Shown: positions 1 to 6,919 of the stretch, piece after piece
Position numbering within the stretch: position 1 is the first letter of the stretch
Layout of the letters: each line of letters begins with the position of its first letter
From: an uncultured Clostridia bacterium
GTDB lineage: Bacteria; Bacillota; Clostridia; Oscillospirales; Oscillospiraceae
Direction of reading: 5' to 3'
NCBI GenBank assembly: GCA_946011705.1
Contig: CAMGCA010000049.1
Location: forward strand, 1 to 9,865
Length of the DNA stretch: 9,865 nucleotides
Notes under the pieces: generated by a model
What the model was told of the DNA's origin: nothing
The model's input: the letters and a program-made list of their open reading frames with translations, nothing else
Databases searched by the model: none
Translations under genes and position numbers: made by a program

Positions 1-176
1 GCAAGCAATGCATCTGTATATACAAATGCGAAACCAGGCATTTCCACCGCCCCGGAAATGCTTGGTTTCTGCTTGTTGAGGCGCTGCCCCAATCCCCGGA
101 GAACATAGATTTGTGTTCTGGAAACGCTGCAAGAAATGCAGCGGCTATGCGATTTTGCAATCGCTGAAACTGAACG
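1..176. repeat. Gene-free segment with three inverted repeats downstream of the RepA-like gene
   Basis: No open frame is convincing here. Three dyads are visible. The largest pairs 30-45 (GAAACCAGGCATTTCC) with 54-69 (GGAAATGCTTGGTTTC) around an 8-base loop: 16 positions with a single G-T wobble, extendable by 3-7 with 70-74. The second pairs CGCTGC (125-130) with GCAGCG (138-143). The third pairs GCGATT (149-154) with AATCGC (159-164). None is followed by a clear T tract on the minus strand, so a simple terminator for the leftward gene is possible but not obvious. A structured replication or transfer origin of the element is an alternative. Confidence 0.5.
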
Positions 177-1019
177 TCAGGAATCGTTAGCCAAATCATG
201 ATTTACAAGTGCTGTGTAGTAATTGCTGATGGTGGTTGGGGCATTGAACAGTACCGTCAGTAGGTATTGCTTAATGTTCCGCACCTTGGTTGTGTTCTCC
301 TTCATACACTTCAGGACAAACTGGATGTGATCGCTGTTCAGTTTCAGAAAGCGGGAGCGCACTACCTCATGAGGGAAGTCTGTACCGGCGACCCGAGTGG
401 TCTTCCGTTTGGCGCAGACAACTTCCAGCATCAGCTCCAAGATCTCGTCGATGGAATCTGCGTCGCATGGGTGTTGCTGCTTCAGATTCTCATACTCGAT
501 GTTTTTGCAAATCAGATCCCGATATTCCTGATATGCATTTGCCGATTCGCTTCGTTTCGCTTCCGACGATTCCCGGAAAGAAGGAATTGAATCGGTATTT
601 TGTTTATCAGTACTTTGTTTATCTGTATTTGATTTCTTAGTATTTAATTGCGTTGGATTATCCTGCAACGGTTTGTCCGGTGTTGGATTATCCGATGACG
701 GCTTTTCCGATGACGGATTTGCAGCGACAGGACGCTCATAAATGATGTACTCATTGACGCTGAACTTGCCGCCGGCATCTGTGGTCTGGTGGCGCTGGAC
801 ATAACCGGCTCGCTCAAGTTCGTTGATTGCGGAACGGATGGCATCTTTGCTTTCCCGATTGATGTACGCAAGGCCAGACAGGGTGTAGTCCCAGTCCTCC
901 GGTAAGGAAAGCATTTGGGATAGCAGCCCCTTGGCTTTGAGGGATAGGCGCTTATCCCTCAAATGATGATTGCTCATAACCGTGTAGTCCCGAGTGCGTT
1001 CCAGTCGAAATACTGCCAT
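177..1019 (-). CDS. RepA-like replication initiator / winged-helix protein with C-terminal DUF6017-type domain
   Basis: A 280-residue protein of the kind common on Clostridia plasmids and ICEs and usually labelled replication initiator protein A or helix-turn-helix DUF6017 protein. Residues 1-97 form a winged-helix domain: a start FRLERTRDYTVMSN, a helix LSLKAKGLLSQMLSLP, the recognition region ESKDAIRSAINELERAGYV, and a wing ending in NEYIIYERP. Residues 99-145 are a polar linker built of degenerate five-residue repeats. Residues about 163-275 form the DUF6017-like helical domain, including a stretch ending in IKQYLLTVLFNAP. By family this probably binds origin or promoter DNA of the element; the replication role is inferred. 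The ATG at 1019 is preceded on its strand by AAGGAGG at good spacing. It is divergent from the recombinase and shares the 1020-1209 control region with it. Confidence 0.8.
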   Translation of the reverse strand: MAVFRLERTRDYTVMSNHHLRDKRLSLKAKGLLSQMLSLPEDWDYTLSGLAYINRESKDAIRSAINELERAGYVQRHQTTDAGGKFSVNEYIIYERPVAANPSSEKPSSDNPTPDKPLQDNPTQLNTKKSNTDKQSTDKQNTDSIPSFRESSEAKRSESANAYQEYRDLICKNIEYENLKQQHPCDADSIDEILELMLEVVCAKRKTTRVAGTDFPHEVVRSRFLKLNSDHIQFVLKCMKENTTKVRNIKQYLLTVLFNAPTTISNYYTALVNHDLANDS

Positions 1020-1049
1020 TGTAAATCCTCCTTATATTTTGGGGCATAG

Positions 1050-1088
1050 AAAAAGCCGCAGTCTGAAATCATGTCAGAACTGCGGTTT
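1050..1088 (-). terminator. Terminator-like hairpin in the leader of the RepA-like gene
   Basis: On the minus strand the arms ACCGCAGT and ACTGCGGC, extended by TCTGA/TCAG around a 7-base loop, form a stable stem followed directly by TTTTTC (plus-strand A run 1050-1054). The T run ends about 30 bases before the start codon of the leftward gene, so transcripts arriving from the right would end before it. This could be an attenuator in the rep leader, as known for several Gram-positive plasmid rep genes, or it could simply insulate the gene. On the plus strand the 3' flank TTTAATTCTTT gives a weaker signal. Confidence 0.6.
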
Positions 1089-1145
1089 AATTCTTTCCAG
1101 CCTTGAAATAGTTTTGATAAACCTATTATTGTTAAAAATTCGCTA

Positions 1146-1177
1146 TTTACTTTATGATACTATACGGTATAATAGTA
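1146..1177 (+). promoter_or_regulatory. Recombinase promoter with overlapping dyad operator
   Basis: TTTACT (1146-1151), a 16-base spacer and a perfect TATAAT (1168-1173) form a sigma-A-type promoter. The -10 sits inside the near-palindrome TACTATACGGTATAATAGTA (1158-1177), whose core TATAC-G-GTATA is exact and whose outer arms TACTAT/ATAGTA match with one extra A. A dyad over a -10 is a typical repressor site, and because the gene on the left is divergent the same protein could control both directions. No repressor gene is in the window. A sigma-E-like -10 (GATACTAT) overlaps, but I see no matching -35. Confidence 0.6.
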
Positions 1178-1194
1178 ATGTACACATCACATAA

Positions 1195-1203
1195 GTGAGG
1201 AGG
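1195..1203 (+). promoter_or_regulatory. Ribosome binding site that fixes the recombinase start
   Basis: GTGAGGAGG lies 6 bases before the ATG at 1210. The GTG at 1195 is in frame but is itself part of this Shine-Dalgarno sequence, so translation should begin at 1210 and not 1195. Confidence 0.8.
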
Positions 1204-1209
1204 CAATCC

Positions 1210-3012
1210 ATGAAGCAGAACACAGATGCCATCGCCATCTATTCCCGAAAGTCCAAGTTCACCGGCAAGGGCGAAAGCATCGGAAATCAGATTGAGCTTT
1301 GCAAAGAATACATTCGGGCGCATTATGGGGATGATGCTCTTGACCATCTGGTGGTTTATGAGGATGAAGGTTTCTCCGGTGGCAATCTGAACCGCCCGGA
1401 TTTTAAGAGGATGATGGCAGCCGCCAAGGAGCGGAAGTTTAAGGCAATCATTGTCTACCGGCTTGACCGAATCAGCCGTAATATCAGCGACTTTTCCAGT
1501 CTGATTGAAGAGCTGGCAAGGCTGGATATTGCCTTTGTGTCCATCAAAGAGCAGTTTGACACCGGTTCTCCCATGGGTCGTGCCATGATGTACATTGCCT
1601 CTGTATTCTCCCAGTTGGAACGGGAAACCATTGCCGAGCGTATTCGGGACAACATGCACGAGCTGGCAAAGACCGGACGCTGGCTGGGCGGCACAACGCC
1701 CACCGGCTTTGAATCCGAAGGGGAAGAGAAGGTCACCGTGGACGGCAAGAAAAAGAAAACCTTCAAGCTGAAGCTGGTTCAACAGGAAGCCGAAATTGTC
1801 CGCATGATCTATGACCTGTTCTCAGAAACCAACTCTTTGACCATGACGGAAGCGGAGCTGATGAAGCGGCGGATTGTCACCCGGAATGGGAATTACTTCA
1901 CCCGGTTTTCCACTAAAGCCATTTTGCAGAACCCGGTCTACATGGTTGCGGACCAGGAAGCCTATGACTATCTGACAGAGAAAGAAGCAGACCTGTTTTC
2001 TGACCGGGCGGAATTTGACGGCAAGCATGGTATCATGGCTTACAACCGGACGGATCAGGAGAAGGGGAAAACCACCCAGTACAATCCGGTCAATGAATGG
2101 ATCGTTGCGGTGGGCAAGCACCCCGGCCTGATTCCGGGCAAAACCTGGGTTCGGGTGCAGGAGGCGTTGGAGCAAAACAAGTCCAAGGCCTTCCACAGAC
2201 CGAAATCCAATGAAGCGCTGCTGACGGGTCTTTTGTACTGCCGCTGCGGCAACCGGATGTATCCCAAACTGTCCAAGCGTCGAACTGCCGATGGAGATGT
2301 GATTTTCACCTACGTCTGCAAGCTGAAGGAACGAAGCCAGCGGAGCCTTTGCAACAACCGAAACGCCAGTGGCAACACCATGGATTTGGCTGTGGTGGAG
2401 CAGGTGAAACGGCTGAACGATCACAATGGGGAATTCATTGATCAGATGGAGAAAAGCCGGAAGTTCTATACTGGCAACCGTGTCCAGTACGAAGAACAGC
2501 TTGCCGCTCTTCAAAAGGACAAAGCGGAAGTGGAAAAGAAGATTGAAGGGCTTGTGGACTCCCTCATTGACTTGGGGGACAGCACCGCCAAGGTGCGTGT
2601 TGCAAAGCGTATCGAGGCTTTGACTGCCGAAAGTGATGCGTTGGAAGTGCGGATTCAGGAACTGATTGCCCTGACCTCTCAGCACGCCATGAGCGATATG
2701 GAATTTGACGTCCTGCGGCAGCTGCTGTCTGTGTTCCAGGAGAACATCGACGATATGCCTCTGGCGCAGAAGCGGGCGGCGATTCGCACGGTGGTTCGCA
2801 AGGTCATCTGGGACGGCGTGAATGCCCACATTGTGCTGTTCGGTGCTGACGAGGAAGAAATTGAGATGCCGGATATCACCCCGCTGTTTGCGGATACAGA
2901 AGCGGAGGATACTCTGGAACCCTTTGCAGATGTCGATTACGAGGAAGAACTGGAAGAAGATGGAGAATCTGGCTCCGCACCTATGACGCCTTGGGGGGAG
3001 GATAGCAAATGA
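1210..3012 (+). CDS. Large serine recombinase (integrase/excisionase of the sigK-inserted element)
   Basis: A 600-residue site-specific recombinase that should cut and join DNA through a phosphoserine link. The resolvase domain (about 7-155) has the Y-S-R-K-S motif with catalytic Ser15 and Arg13, the YRLDRISRN arginine motif, and the long helix SVFSQLERETIAERIRD. The recombinase domain follows (about 165-290, ending near STKAILQNPVYMV). A zinc ribbon has Cys344, Cys346, Cys370 and Cys381, and a coiled coil spans about 425-490, as in TnpX/TndX/SpoIVCA-type enzymes. Residues 547-600 are an acidic tail (22 of 54 are Asp or Glu). The stop codon TGA coincides with the AATGA at the junction with sigK, so the gene ends exactly on the attachment site. 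Its likely substrate is that site and its partner at the unseen left end. No directionality factor is visible. Confidence 0.95.
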   Translation: MKQNTDAIAIYSRKSKFTGKGESIGNQIELCKEYIRAHYGDDALDHLVVYEDEGFSGGNLNRPDFKRMMAAAKERKFKAIIVYRLDRISRNISDFSSLIEELARLDIAFVSIKEQFDTGSPMGRAMMYIASVFSQLERETIAERIRDNMHELAKTGRWLGGTTPTGFESEGEEKVTVDGKKKKTFKLKLVQQEAEIVRMIYDLFSETNSLTMTEAELMKRRIVTRNGNYFTRFSTKAILQNPVYMVADQEAYDYLTEKEADLFSDRAEFDGKHGIMAYNRTDQEKGKTTQYNPVNEWIVAVGKHPGLIPGKTWVRVQEALEQNKSKAFHRPKSNEALLTGLLYCRCGNRMYPKLSKRRTADGDVIFTYVCKLKERSQRSLCNNRNASGNTMDLAVVEQVKRLNDHNGEFIDQMEKSRKFYTGNRVQYEEQLAALQKDKAEVEKKIEGLVDSLIDLGDSTAKVRVAKRIEALTAESDALEVRIQELIALTSQHAMSDMEFDVLRQLLSVFQENIDDMPLAQKRAAIRTVVRKVIWDGVNAHIVLFGADEEEIEMPDITPLFADTEAEDTLEPFADVDYEEELEEDGESGSAPMTPWGEDSK

Positions 3013-3021
3013 GATTCTCAT
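3007..3021. other. Attachment site (att junction) at the NEILM codons of sigK
   Basis: The sequence AATGA (3008-3012) is the 5-bp crossover repeat I recall for the Bacillus subtilis skin element, and it sits at the same sigK codons (Asn-Glu-Ile-Leu-Met). It is embedded in a perfect 13-base palindrome, ATGAGA-T-TCTCAT (3009-3021), as expected for a dimeric recombinase. The recombinase stop codon (3010-3012) is inside the core. The exact crossover cannot be set without the left junction. Confidence 0.7.
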
Positions 3022-3364
3022 GTACTTCCGCTCCCAAAAAAAGTCTGCGCAGGATGTGTCCCTGTCGGATTTTATCGATACCGGAGCGGATGGCGCGCCG
3101 CTGGAGCTGATGGACGTGGTGGCGGAGGACTGCGACCTTTTGGAGCAGATTTGCAGCCGGGAAATGGCACAGCAGCTCCACCGTGCTGTCGAAAGCTGCT
3201 TGACGCCCCAGGAAAAGCAGGTCATCGTCCTTCGCTACGGCCTGAACGGACAGCCGCCGAAACGCCAGCGGGAGGTGGCCCTGATTACAGGGATCAGCAG
3301 GAGCTATGTTTCCAGAATCGAAAAGAAGGCGCTGGGGAAGCTCCGGGAGGCGCTGGAGGGGTGA
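3008..3364 (+). CDS. sigK: Sigma-K 3' segment (regions 3/4), split from its 5' half by the element
   Basis: This 118-codon frame encodes the C-terminal half of the late mother-cell sporulation sigma factor. It opens with NEILMYFRSQKK, followed by DVSLSDFID and LELMDVV (region 3), then LTPQEKQVIVLRYGL and the -35-binding helix-turn-helix GISRSYVSRIEKKAL (region 4). The signature resembles SigK more than SigE, SigF or SigG. Regions 1-2, which bind core polymerase and the -10, are missing and should lie left of the element. The ATG at 3020 is an internal codon: the nearest GGAGG is too far upstream and the conserved frame already runs before it, so this piece is probably not translated alone. 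Excision joining codons at AATGA would restore a full gene. It is the counterpart of spoIIIC in Bacillus. If excision never happens, it is a broken gene. Confidence 0.88.
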   Translation, partial: NEILMYFRSQKKSAQDVSLSDFIDTGADGAPLELMDVVAEDCDLLEQICSREMAQQLHRAVESCLTPQEKQVIVLRYGLNGQPPKRQREVALITGISRSYVSRIEKKALGKLREALEG

Positions 3365-3376
3365 AAACACTTTTAT

Positions 3377-3405
3377 TTGACTACCGACAAGGCTTCTGCT
3401 ATAAT
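3377..3405 (+). promoter_or_regulatory. Strong vegetative promoter of the trmB operon
   Basis: TTGACT (3377-3382), a 17-base spacer and a perfect TATAAT (3400-3405) with an extended TGC just before it. This near-consensus sigma-A promoter lies 12 bases after the sigK stop, so the tRNA-modification operon does not depend on sigK transcription. No terminator is visible between sigK and this promoter. Confidence 0.85.
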
Positions 3406-3449
3406 ATGAGGCAAAAATGCGGAGAACGCCGCCCTTTGGAGGAAAGAAC

Positions 3450-4136
3450 ATGAGAATGAGAAGAATGCGCAATCTGGAACCCCGGACGCAGAAGTGCGGC
3501 GCTTATCGAATCACCGACCCGGAGACCCGGAAAGGCCATTGGCGGGAGCTGAAGCCGGACTGTACCGCGCTGTGGGTGGAGGTCGGCTGCGGTAAGGGCA
3601 AATTTACCGCCGAGACAGCTCAGGCAAACCCCGATGTGCTGCTGATTGCCGTGGAACGCTGCCGGGAGGCTATGGTGGTTGCCATGGAAAAGGCCCGGGA
3701 TATGGGCCTGACCAACGTATTCTACATCGACATGGATGTGGCAAACATGGAGGAAATTTTCGCCCCCGGCGAAATTGACCGGCTGTTCATCAACTTCCCG
3801 GACCCCTGGCCCCGGAAGAAAAACGCCAAGCGCCGCCTGACCCACCGGGGCTTCCTGGATAAGTATTGCCGCTGTGTCCGGGAGGGCGGTGAGCTGCACT
3901 TCAAGACCGACAACGCACCGCTGTTCGAGTTCTCTGTGGAGGAATTTGCTGCCTGCGGACTGGAAGTGAAGAATCTCACCCGAGACCTCCACAAGGACGG
4001 CATCGTGGGCATCATGACCGGGTATGAGGAAAAATTCCACAGCCTCGGCACCCCCATCAACCGCTGCGAGGTAGTGTGCAGGCCCTTCGTTCTGCCGCCG
4101 GAGGAAAAGAAGAAGTCTCAGGAGGAAGCGGAATGA
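3450..4136 (+). CDS. trmB: tRNA (guanine-N7-)-methyltransferase
   Basis: A 228-residue SAM-dependent enzyme that forms 7-methylguanosine at position 46 of the tRNA variable loop. The start MRMRRMRNLEPR is typical of the family. The SAM-binding loop is VEVGCGKGKF (43-52), the catalytic/tRNA-contact motif is NFPDPWPRKKNAKRRL (from 115), and the C-terminal KTDN lies at 152-155, followed by GYEEKF near the end. The ATG at 3450 is chosen over the in-frame ATG at 3417 because GGAGG (3438-3442) sits 7 bases before it and the protein then begins exactly as relatives do. It ends in a short charged tail. The stop overlaps the start of the next gene (ATGA), indicating translational coupling. Confidence 0.95.
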   Translation: MRMRRMRNLEPRTQKCGAYRITDPETRKGHWRELKPDCTALWVEVGCGKGKFTAETAQANPDVLLIAVERCREAMVVAMEKARDMGLTNVFYIDMDVANMEEIFAPGEIDRLFINFPDPWPRKKNAKRRLTHRGFLDKYCRCVREGGELHFKTDNAPLFEFSVEEFAACGLEVKNLTRDLHKDGIVGIMTGYEEKFHSLGTPINRCEVVCRPFVLPPEEKKKSQEEAE

Positions 4137-4870
4137 ACGAGGTTTTACGCCAGCTGCATGAGAGAAAGTCCGTCCGGGTCTATGCGGAGCGCCCGGTGGA
4201 GCCGGAGGTGAAGCGGGCCATTCTGGAAGCAGCCATTCAGGCCCCCACGGCGGGCAATATGGCCCTGTACACCATACTGGACATCACCGACCCGGAGAAA
4301 AAGGCGTTGCTGGCGAAAAGCTGCGATGACCAGCCCTTCATCGCTAAGGCCCCTATGGTGCTGATTTTCTGCGCCGACTACCGCCGCTGGTACGATATGT
4401 TCTGCGAATATGTGGATGACGTGCGGAAGCCGGACATGGGCGATCTGCTTCTGGCGGAAGCGGATGCTCTGATTGCCGCCCAGAACGCGGTGGTGGCTGC
4501 CCACAGCCTGGGCCTTGGCAGCTGCTATATCGGAGATATTACGGAAAACTATGAATACCACAAAAAGCTCTTGAATCTGCCCCAATATGTGGTTCCCGCC
4601 GCCATGCTCTGCTTCGGGTATCCCACGCAGCAGCAGCTGCGCCGTCCCAAGCCGCCCCGGCATCCGGTGGAGGCGCTGGTGCATGAGAATGGCTATTGTT
4701 TGGAGAAATCCGCCCAAATGCCCCAAATGCTGGGTTTCCAGCAGGAAAAGAGCGGGGAAGAACTGGCAGATTACATCCGCAGATTCTGCCAGCGGAAGTG
4801 GAACAGCGACTTTAGTGTGGAAATGAGCCGCTCCTGCGCCGAAATGGTGCGGGATTGGTGCGAAAGGTAA
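4133..4870 (+). CDS. Nitroreductase-family flavoprotein
   Basis: A 245-residue member of the FMN-dependent nitroreductase fold. The phosphate-binding N-terminal motif RKSVRVY is at 11-17, APTAGN at 36-41, and the isoalloxazine-side segment [11 protein letters not shown] begins near 126. Such proteins form dimers that bind FMN and reduce nitro, quinone or other acceptors with NAD(P)H; the natural substrate cannot be told from sequence. After the core (about 1-195) there is a 50-residue extension containing several Cys and Trp residues, without a ferredoxin-like cysteine cluster. The ATG at 4133 overlaps the trmB stop and has GGAGG at 4121-4125. An upstream in-frame ATG at 4076 lies inside trmB and has no ribosome site. 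Its place between two tRNA-modification genes does not by itself give it a tRNA role. Confidence 0.9.
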   Translation: MNEVLRQLHERKSVRVYAERPVEPEVKRAILEAAIQAPTAGNMALYTILDITDPEKKALLAKSCDDQPFIAKAPMVLIFCADYRRWYDMFCEYVDDVRKPDMGDLLLAEADALIAAQNAVVAAHSLGLGSCYIGDITENYEYHKKLLNLPQYVVPAAMLCFGYPTQQQLRRPKPPRHPVEALVHENGYCLEKSAQMPQMLGFQQEKSGEELADYIRRFCQRKWNSDFSVEMSRSCAEMVRDWCER

Positions 4871-4877
4871 GAAATTT

Positions 4878-6746
4878 ATGACAACATACTATGGAGGAAG
4901 CTGTGACGTGGCCGTCATCGGTGCGGGTCACGCGGGCATCGAGGCCGCGCTGGCCGCCGCCCGGCTGGGGCTGCATACCATCCTCTTTACCATCAATCTG
5001 GACGCCGTGGGCAATATGCCCTGCAACCCCGCCATCGGCGGCACCGGCAAGGGCCATCTGGTGCGGGAGCTGGATGCCCTGGGCGGCGAGATGGGTGTGG
5101 CGGCGGATCACTGCTGCATCCAGTACCGGATGCTGAATCAGGGAAAAGGCCCTGCCGTCCACTCTCTGCGGGCACAGGCTGACCGCCGGGAATATCAGAA
5201 GTACATGAAGCACGTTCTGGAATTGCAGGAGAATCTGGAGCTGAAACAGGCTCAGATTGTGGAAGTCCTCACGGAAAACGGGGCAGTGTCCGGGGTGCGC
5301 ACCCAGCTGGGGGCGGAGTACGCCGCCAAAGCAGTGGTGATTGCCACAGGCACCTACCTTGACAGCACGGTGATCACCGGCGAAAGCGTCATTCCCTCCG
5401 GCCCCGACGGGATGCACCCCAGCGTAGGGCTGGCGGACAATCTGCGCGCGTTGGGGTTGTCTCTGCGGCGGTTCAAAACCGGCACGCCCCCACGGGTCAA
5501 CCGCCGGAGTATTGATTTTTCCAAAATGGAATTGCAGCCGGGAGACGAAGCCGTGGAGCCGTTCTCCTTCCGCACAGTCCACAAGCCCAACAATTCGGCG
5601 GTGTGCTACCTGACCTACACCAACGAGGAGACCCACAGAATCATTCGGGAGAATCTGTACCGCAGCCCCATGTATGACGGCACCATCTCCGGTGTTGGCC
5701 CCAGGTACTGTCCCAGCATCGAGACGAAGATCGTCCGCTTTGCCGACAAGCCCCGGCACCAGCTGTTTATTGAGCCCTGCGGGCTGGATACGGAGGAAAT
5801 GTACATTCAGGGCTTTTCCAGCAGCCTGCCGGAGGATGTGCAGCTGGCCATGCTGCGCACGATTCCCGGTTTGGAGCAGGCGGAAATGATGCGCCCTGCC
5901 TACGCCATTGAATATGAGTGCGTCGATCCCACACAGCTGAAGCCTACGCTGGAAACCAAGGCGGTATCCGGTCTCTACGGCGCGGGCCAGTTCAACGGTA
6001 CCTCCGGTTACGAGGAGGCCGCCGCCCAGGGGCTGGTGGCGGGGGTCAACGCGGCTTTGAAGCTGCTGGGGAAACCGCCCATGATTCTGACCCGGGACAC
6101 CAGCTACATCGGCACGCTTATCGATGATCTGGTGACCAAGGGTACCGAGGAGCCTTACCGCATCATGACCAGCCGCTCGGAATATCGGCTGCTGCACCGG
6201 CAGGACAATGCCGACCAGCGGCTGACCCGCATCGGCGCGGAAATTGGCCTCGTGCCCCCGGAGCGGCTGAAAGCGGTGGAGGAAAAATATGAGCAGGTGC
6301 GACGGGAGGTGGGACGTCTCGAAAGCAGCGGTGTCCCCGCGTCCGAGGCTCTAAACGCCATGCTGGAAGAGAAAGGCTCCGCACCAGTGGCGAATTCCGC
6401 CCGGCTTGCCGACCTGCTGCGACGCCCCCAGGTGAGCTACGCCGACATTGCCCCCTTTGACGCGAACCGCCCGGATTTGCCCGAGGCCGTGACGGAGGAA
6501 GTGGAAATTCAGATCAAATATGCCGGGTATCTGGCCCGGCAGGAAAAGCAGGTGGCGGAGTTCCGCCGGGAGGAAGCCCGGGCTATCCCGGAGGACATCG
6601 ACTACCGGGCCATCACCGGTCTGCGGCTGGAGGCCCAGGAAAAGCTCAACGCCATCCGCCCGGTGTCCATCGGGCAGGCGGGCCGGATTTCCGGCGTCAG
6701 CCCGGCGGATATCGCTGTGCTGCTGATCTATCTGGAACAGAGATAA
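4878..6746 (+). CDS. mnmG: tRNA uridine-5-carboxymethylaminomethyl(34) synthesis enzyme MnmG (GidA)
   Basis: A 622-residue FAD protein, the normal length for the family. With MnmE it installs the (carboxymethyl)aminomethyl group on wobble U34 of certain tRNAs. Motifs in order: the FAD dinucleotide fold [14 protein letters not shown] with G15-x-G17-x-x-G20; [40 protein letters not shown]; the family signature [15 protein letters not shown] (from 274, with Cys278); and the second signature [19 protein letters not shown] (from 367). A C-terminal helical domain (about 460-622) supplies the MnmE/tRNA contact. It starts 7 bases after the nitroreductase stop with only a weak AAAGG, so translation is probably coupled. 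The usual neighbours mnmE and rsmG are not in the window. Confidence 0.97.
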   Translation: MTTYYGGSCDVAVIGAGHAGIEAALAAARLGLHTILFTINLDAVGNMPCNPAIGGTGKGHLVRELDALGGEMGVAADHCCIQYRMLNQGKGPAVHSLRAQADRREYQKYMKHVLELQENLELKQAQIVEVLTENGAVSGVRTQLGAEYAAKAVVIATGTYLDSTVITGESVIPSGPDGMHPSVGLADNLRALGLSLRRFKTGTPPRVNRRSIDFSKMELQPGDEAVEPFSFRTVHKPNNSAVCYLTYTNEETHRIIRENLYRSPMYDGTISGVGPRYCPSIETKIVRFADKPRHQLFIEPCGLDTEEMYIQGFSSSLPEDVQLAMLRTIPGLEQAEMMRPAYAIEYECVDPTQLKPTLETKAVSGLYGAGQFNGTSGYEEAAAQGLVAGVNAALKLLGKPPMILTRDTSYIGTLIDDLVTKGTEEPYRIMTSRSEYRLLHRQDNADQRLTRIGAEIGLVPPERLKAVEEKYEQVRREVGRLESSGVPASEALNAMLEEKGSAPVANSARLADLLRRPQVSYADIAPFDANRPDLPEAVTEEVEIQIKYAGYLARQEKQVAEFRREEARAIPEDIDYRAITGLRLEAQEKLNAIRPVSIGQAGRISGVSPADIAVLLIYLEQR

Positions 6747-6771
6747 AAAAGGGCGGCTCGTGCGAGCCGCC
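6745..6771 (-). terminator. Hairpin after mnmG, oriented as a terminator for the opposite strand
   Basis: GGCGGCTCG (6752-6760) and CGAGCCGCC (6763-6771) form a GC-rich stem with a tight GTGC loop. Six A residues (6745-6750) precede it, giving a T tract only on the minus strand. Downstream on the plus strand is TAACATGCTTATTC, with no T run. It may stop antisense transcription into mnmG; for mnmG it can act only as a 3' stabilising or weak terminating hairpin. Confidence 0.55.
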
Positions 6772-6886
6772 TAACATGCTTATTCTAGCACAAATGGGAC
6801 GGCACGTCAACAGCAAATCATGGAATAATGACTGAAATCTATGTTTTATACAATCATAAATTGGTGAATTTATACAATATTCCGTC

Positions 6887-6915
6887 TTGCAAAAAGGAAA
6901 ACCCCATGATAATAT
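6887..6915 (+). promoter_or_regulatory. Promoter-like element at the head of the AT-rich gap
   Basis: TTGCAA (6887-6892), 17 bases, then TAATAT (6910-6915) with an extended TGA. It shares GTCTTGCAA-N12-CATGRTAA, with identical spacing, with the promoter at 7761-7789, which supports it as real. No coding gene follows for over 900 bases, so the product may be RNA. Confidence 0.5.
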
Positions 6916-6919
6916 ATAG

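Larger units (their letters stand above)
1..3012. mobile_element. Right end of an integrative element inserted in sigK (skin-like or ICE/prophage); left end outside window
   Basis: The segment carries element-type cargo (a winged-helix/DUF6017 replication-initiator-like gene and a large serine recombinase) and stops abruptly where the sigma-K reading frame resumes at 3008. The recombinase lies at the extreme edge and reads outward, as is usual for integrases next to their attachment site. The right boundary rests on the frame switch: bases before 3008 encode the recombinase C-terminus, while bases from 3008 encode the conserved sigma-K sequence NEILMYFR. The left boundary, the element's size and other cargo cannot be seen. 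It could be a dedicated sporulation skin element, a prophage or an ICE; the RepA-like gene favours an element with its own excised, replicating or conjugative stage. Confidence 0.8.

Noticed and set aside
1195..1209. GTG start for the recombinase at 1195
   Set aside because: The GTG is part of the Shine-Dalgarno sequence for the ATG at 1210.
1822..3225. Long minus-strand frame opposite the recombinase and sigK
   Set aside because: It is antisense to a strongly supported recombinase and crosses into sigK; its composition is that of a codon shadow.
3020..3364. An independent 114-residue sigma factor starting at ATG 3020
   Set aside because: The conserved sigma-K frame begins before this ATG (NEIL), sigma regions 1-2 are missing, and no ribosome site is at proper distance; it is the 3' part of a split gene.
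3417..3449. Earlier ATG for trmB at 3417
   Set aside because: It lies only about 12 bases past the promoter -10, has no ribosome site, and the family N-terminus begins at 3450 behind GGAGG.
4812..6197. 461-residue minus-strand frame opposite mnmG
   Set aside because: It is an antisense shadow of a high-GC gene, His/Gln/Ala/Gly-rich, with no recognisable domain.
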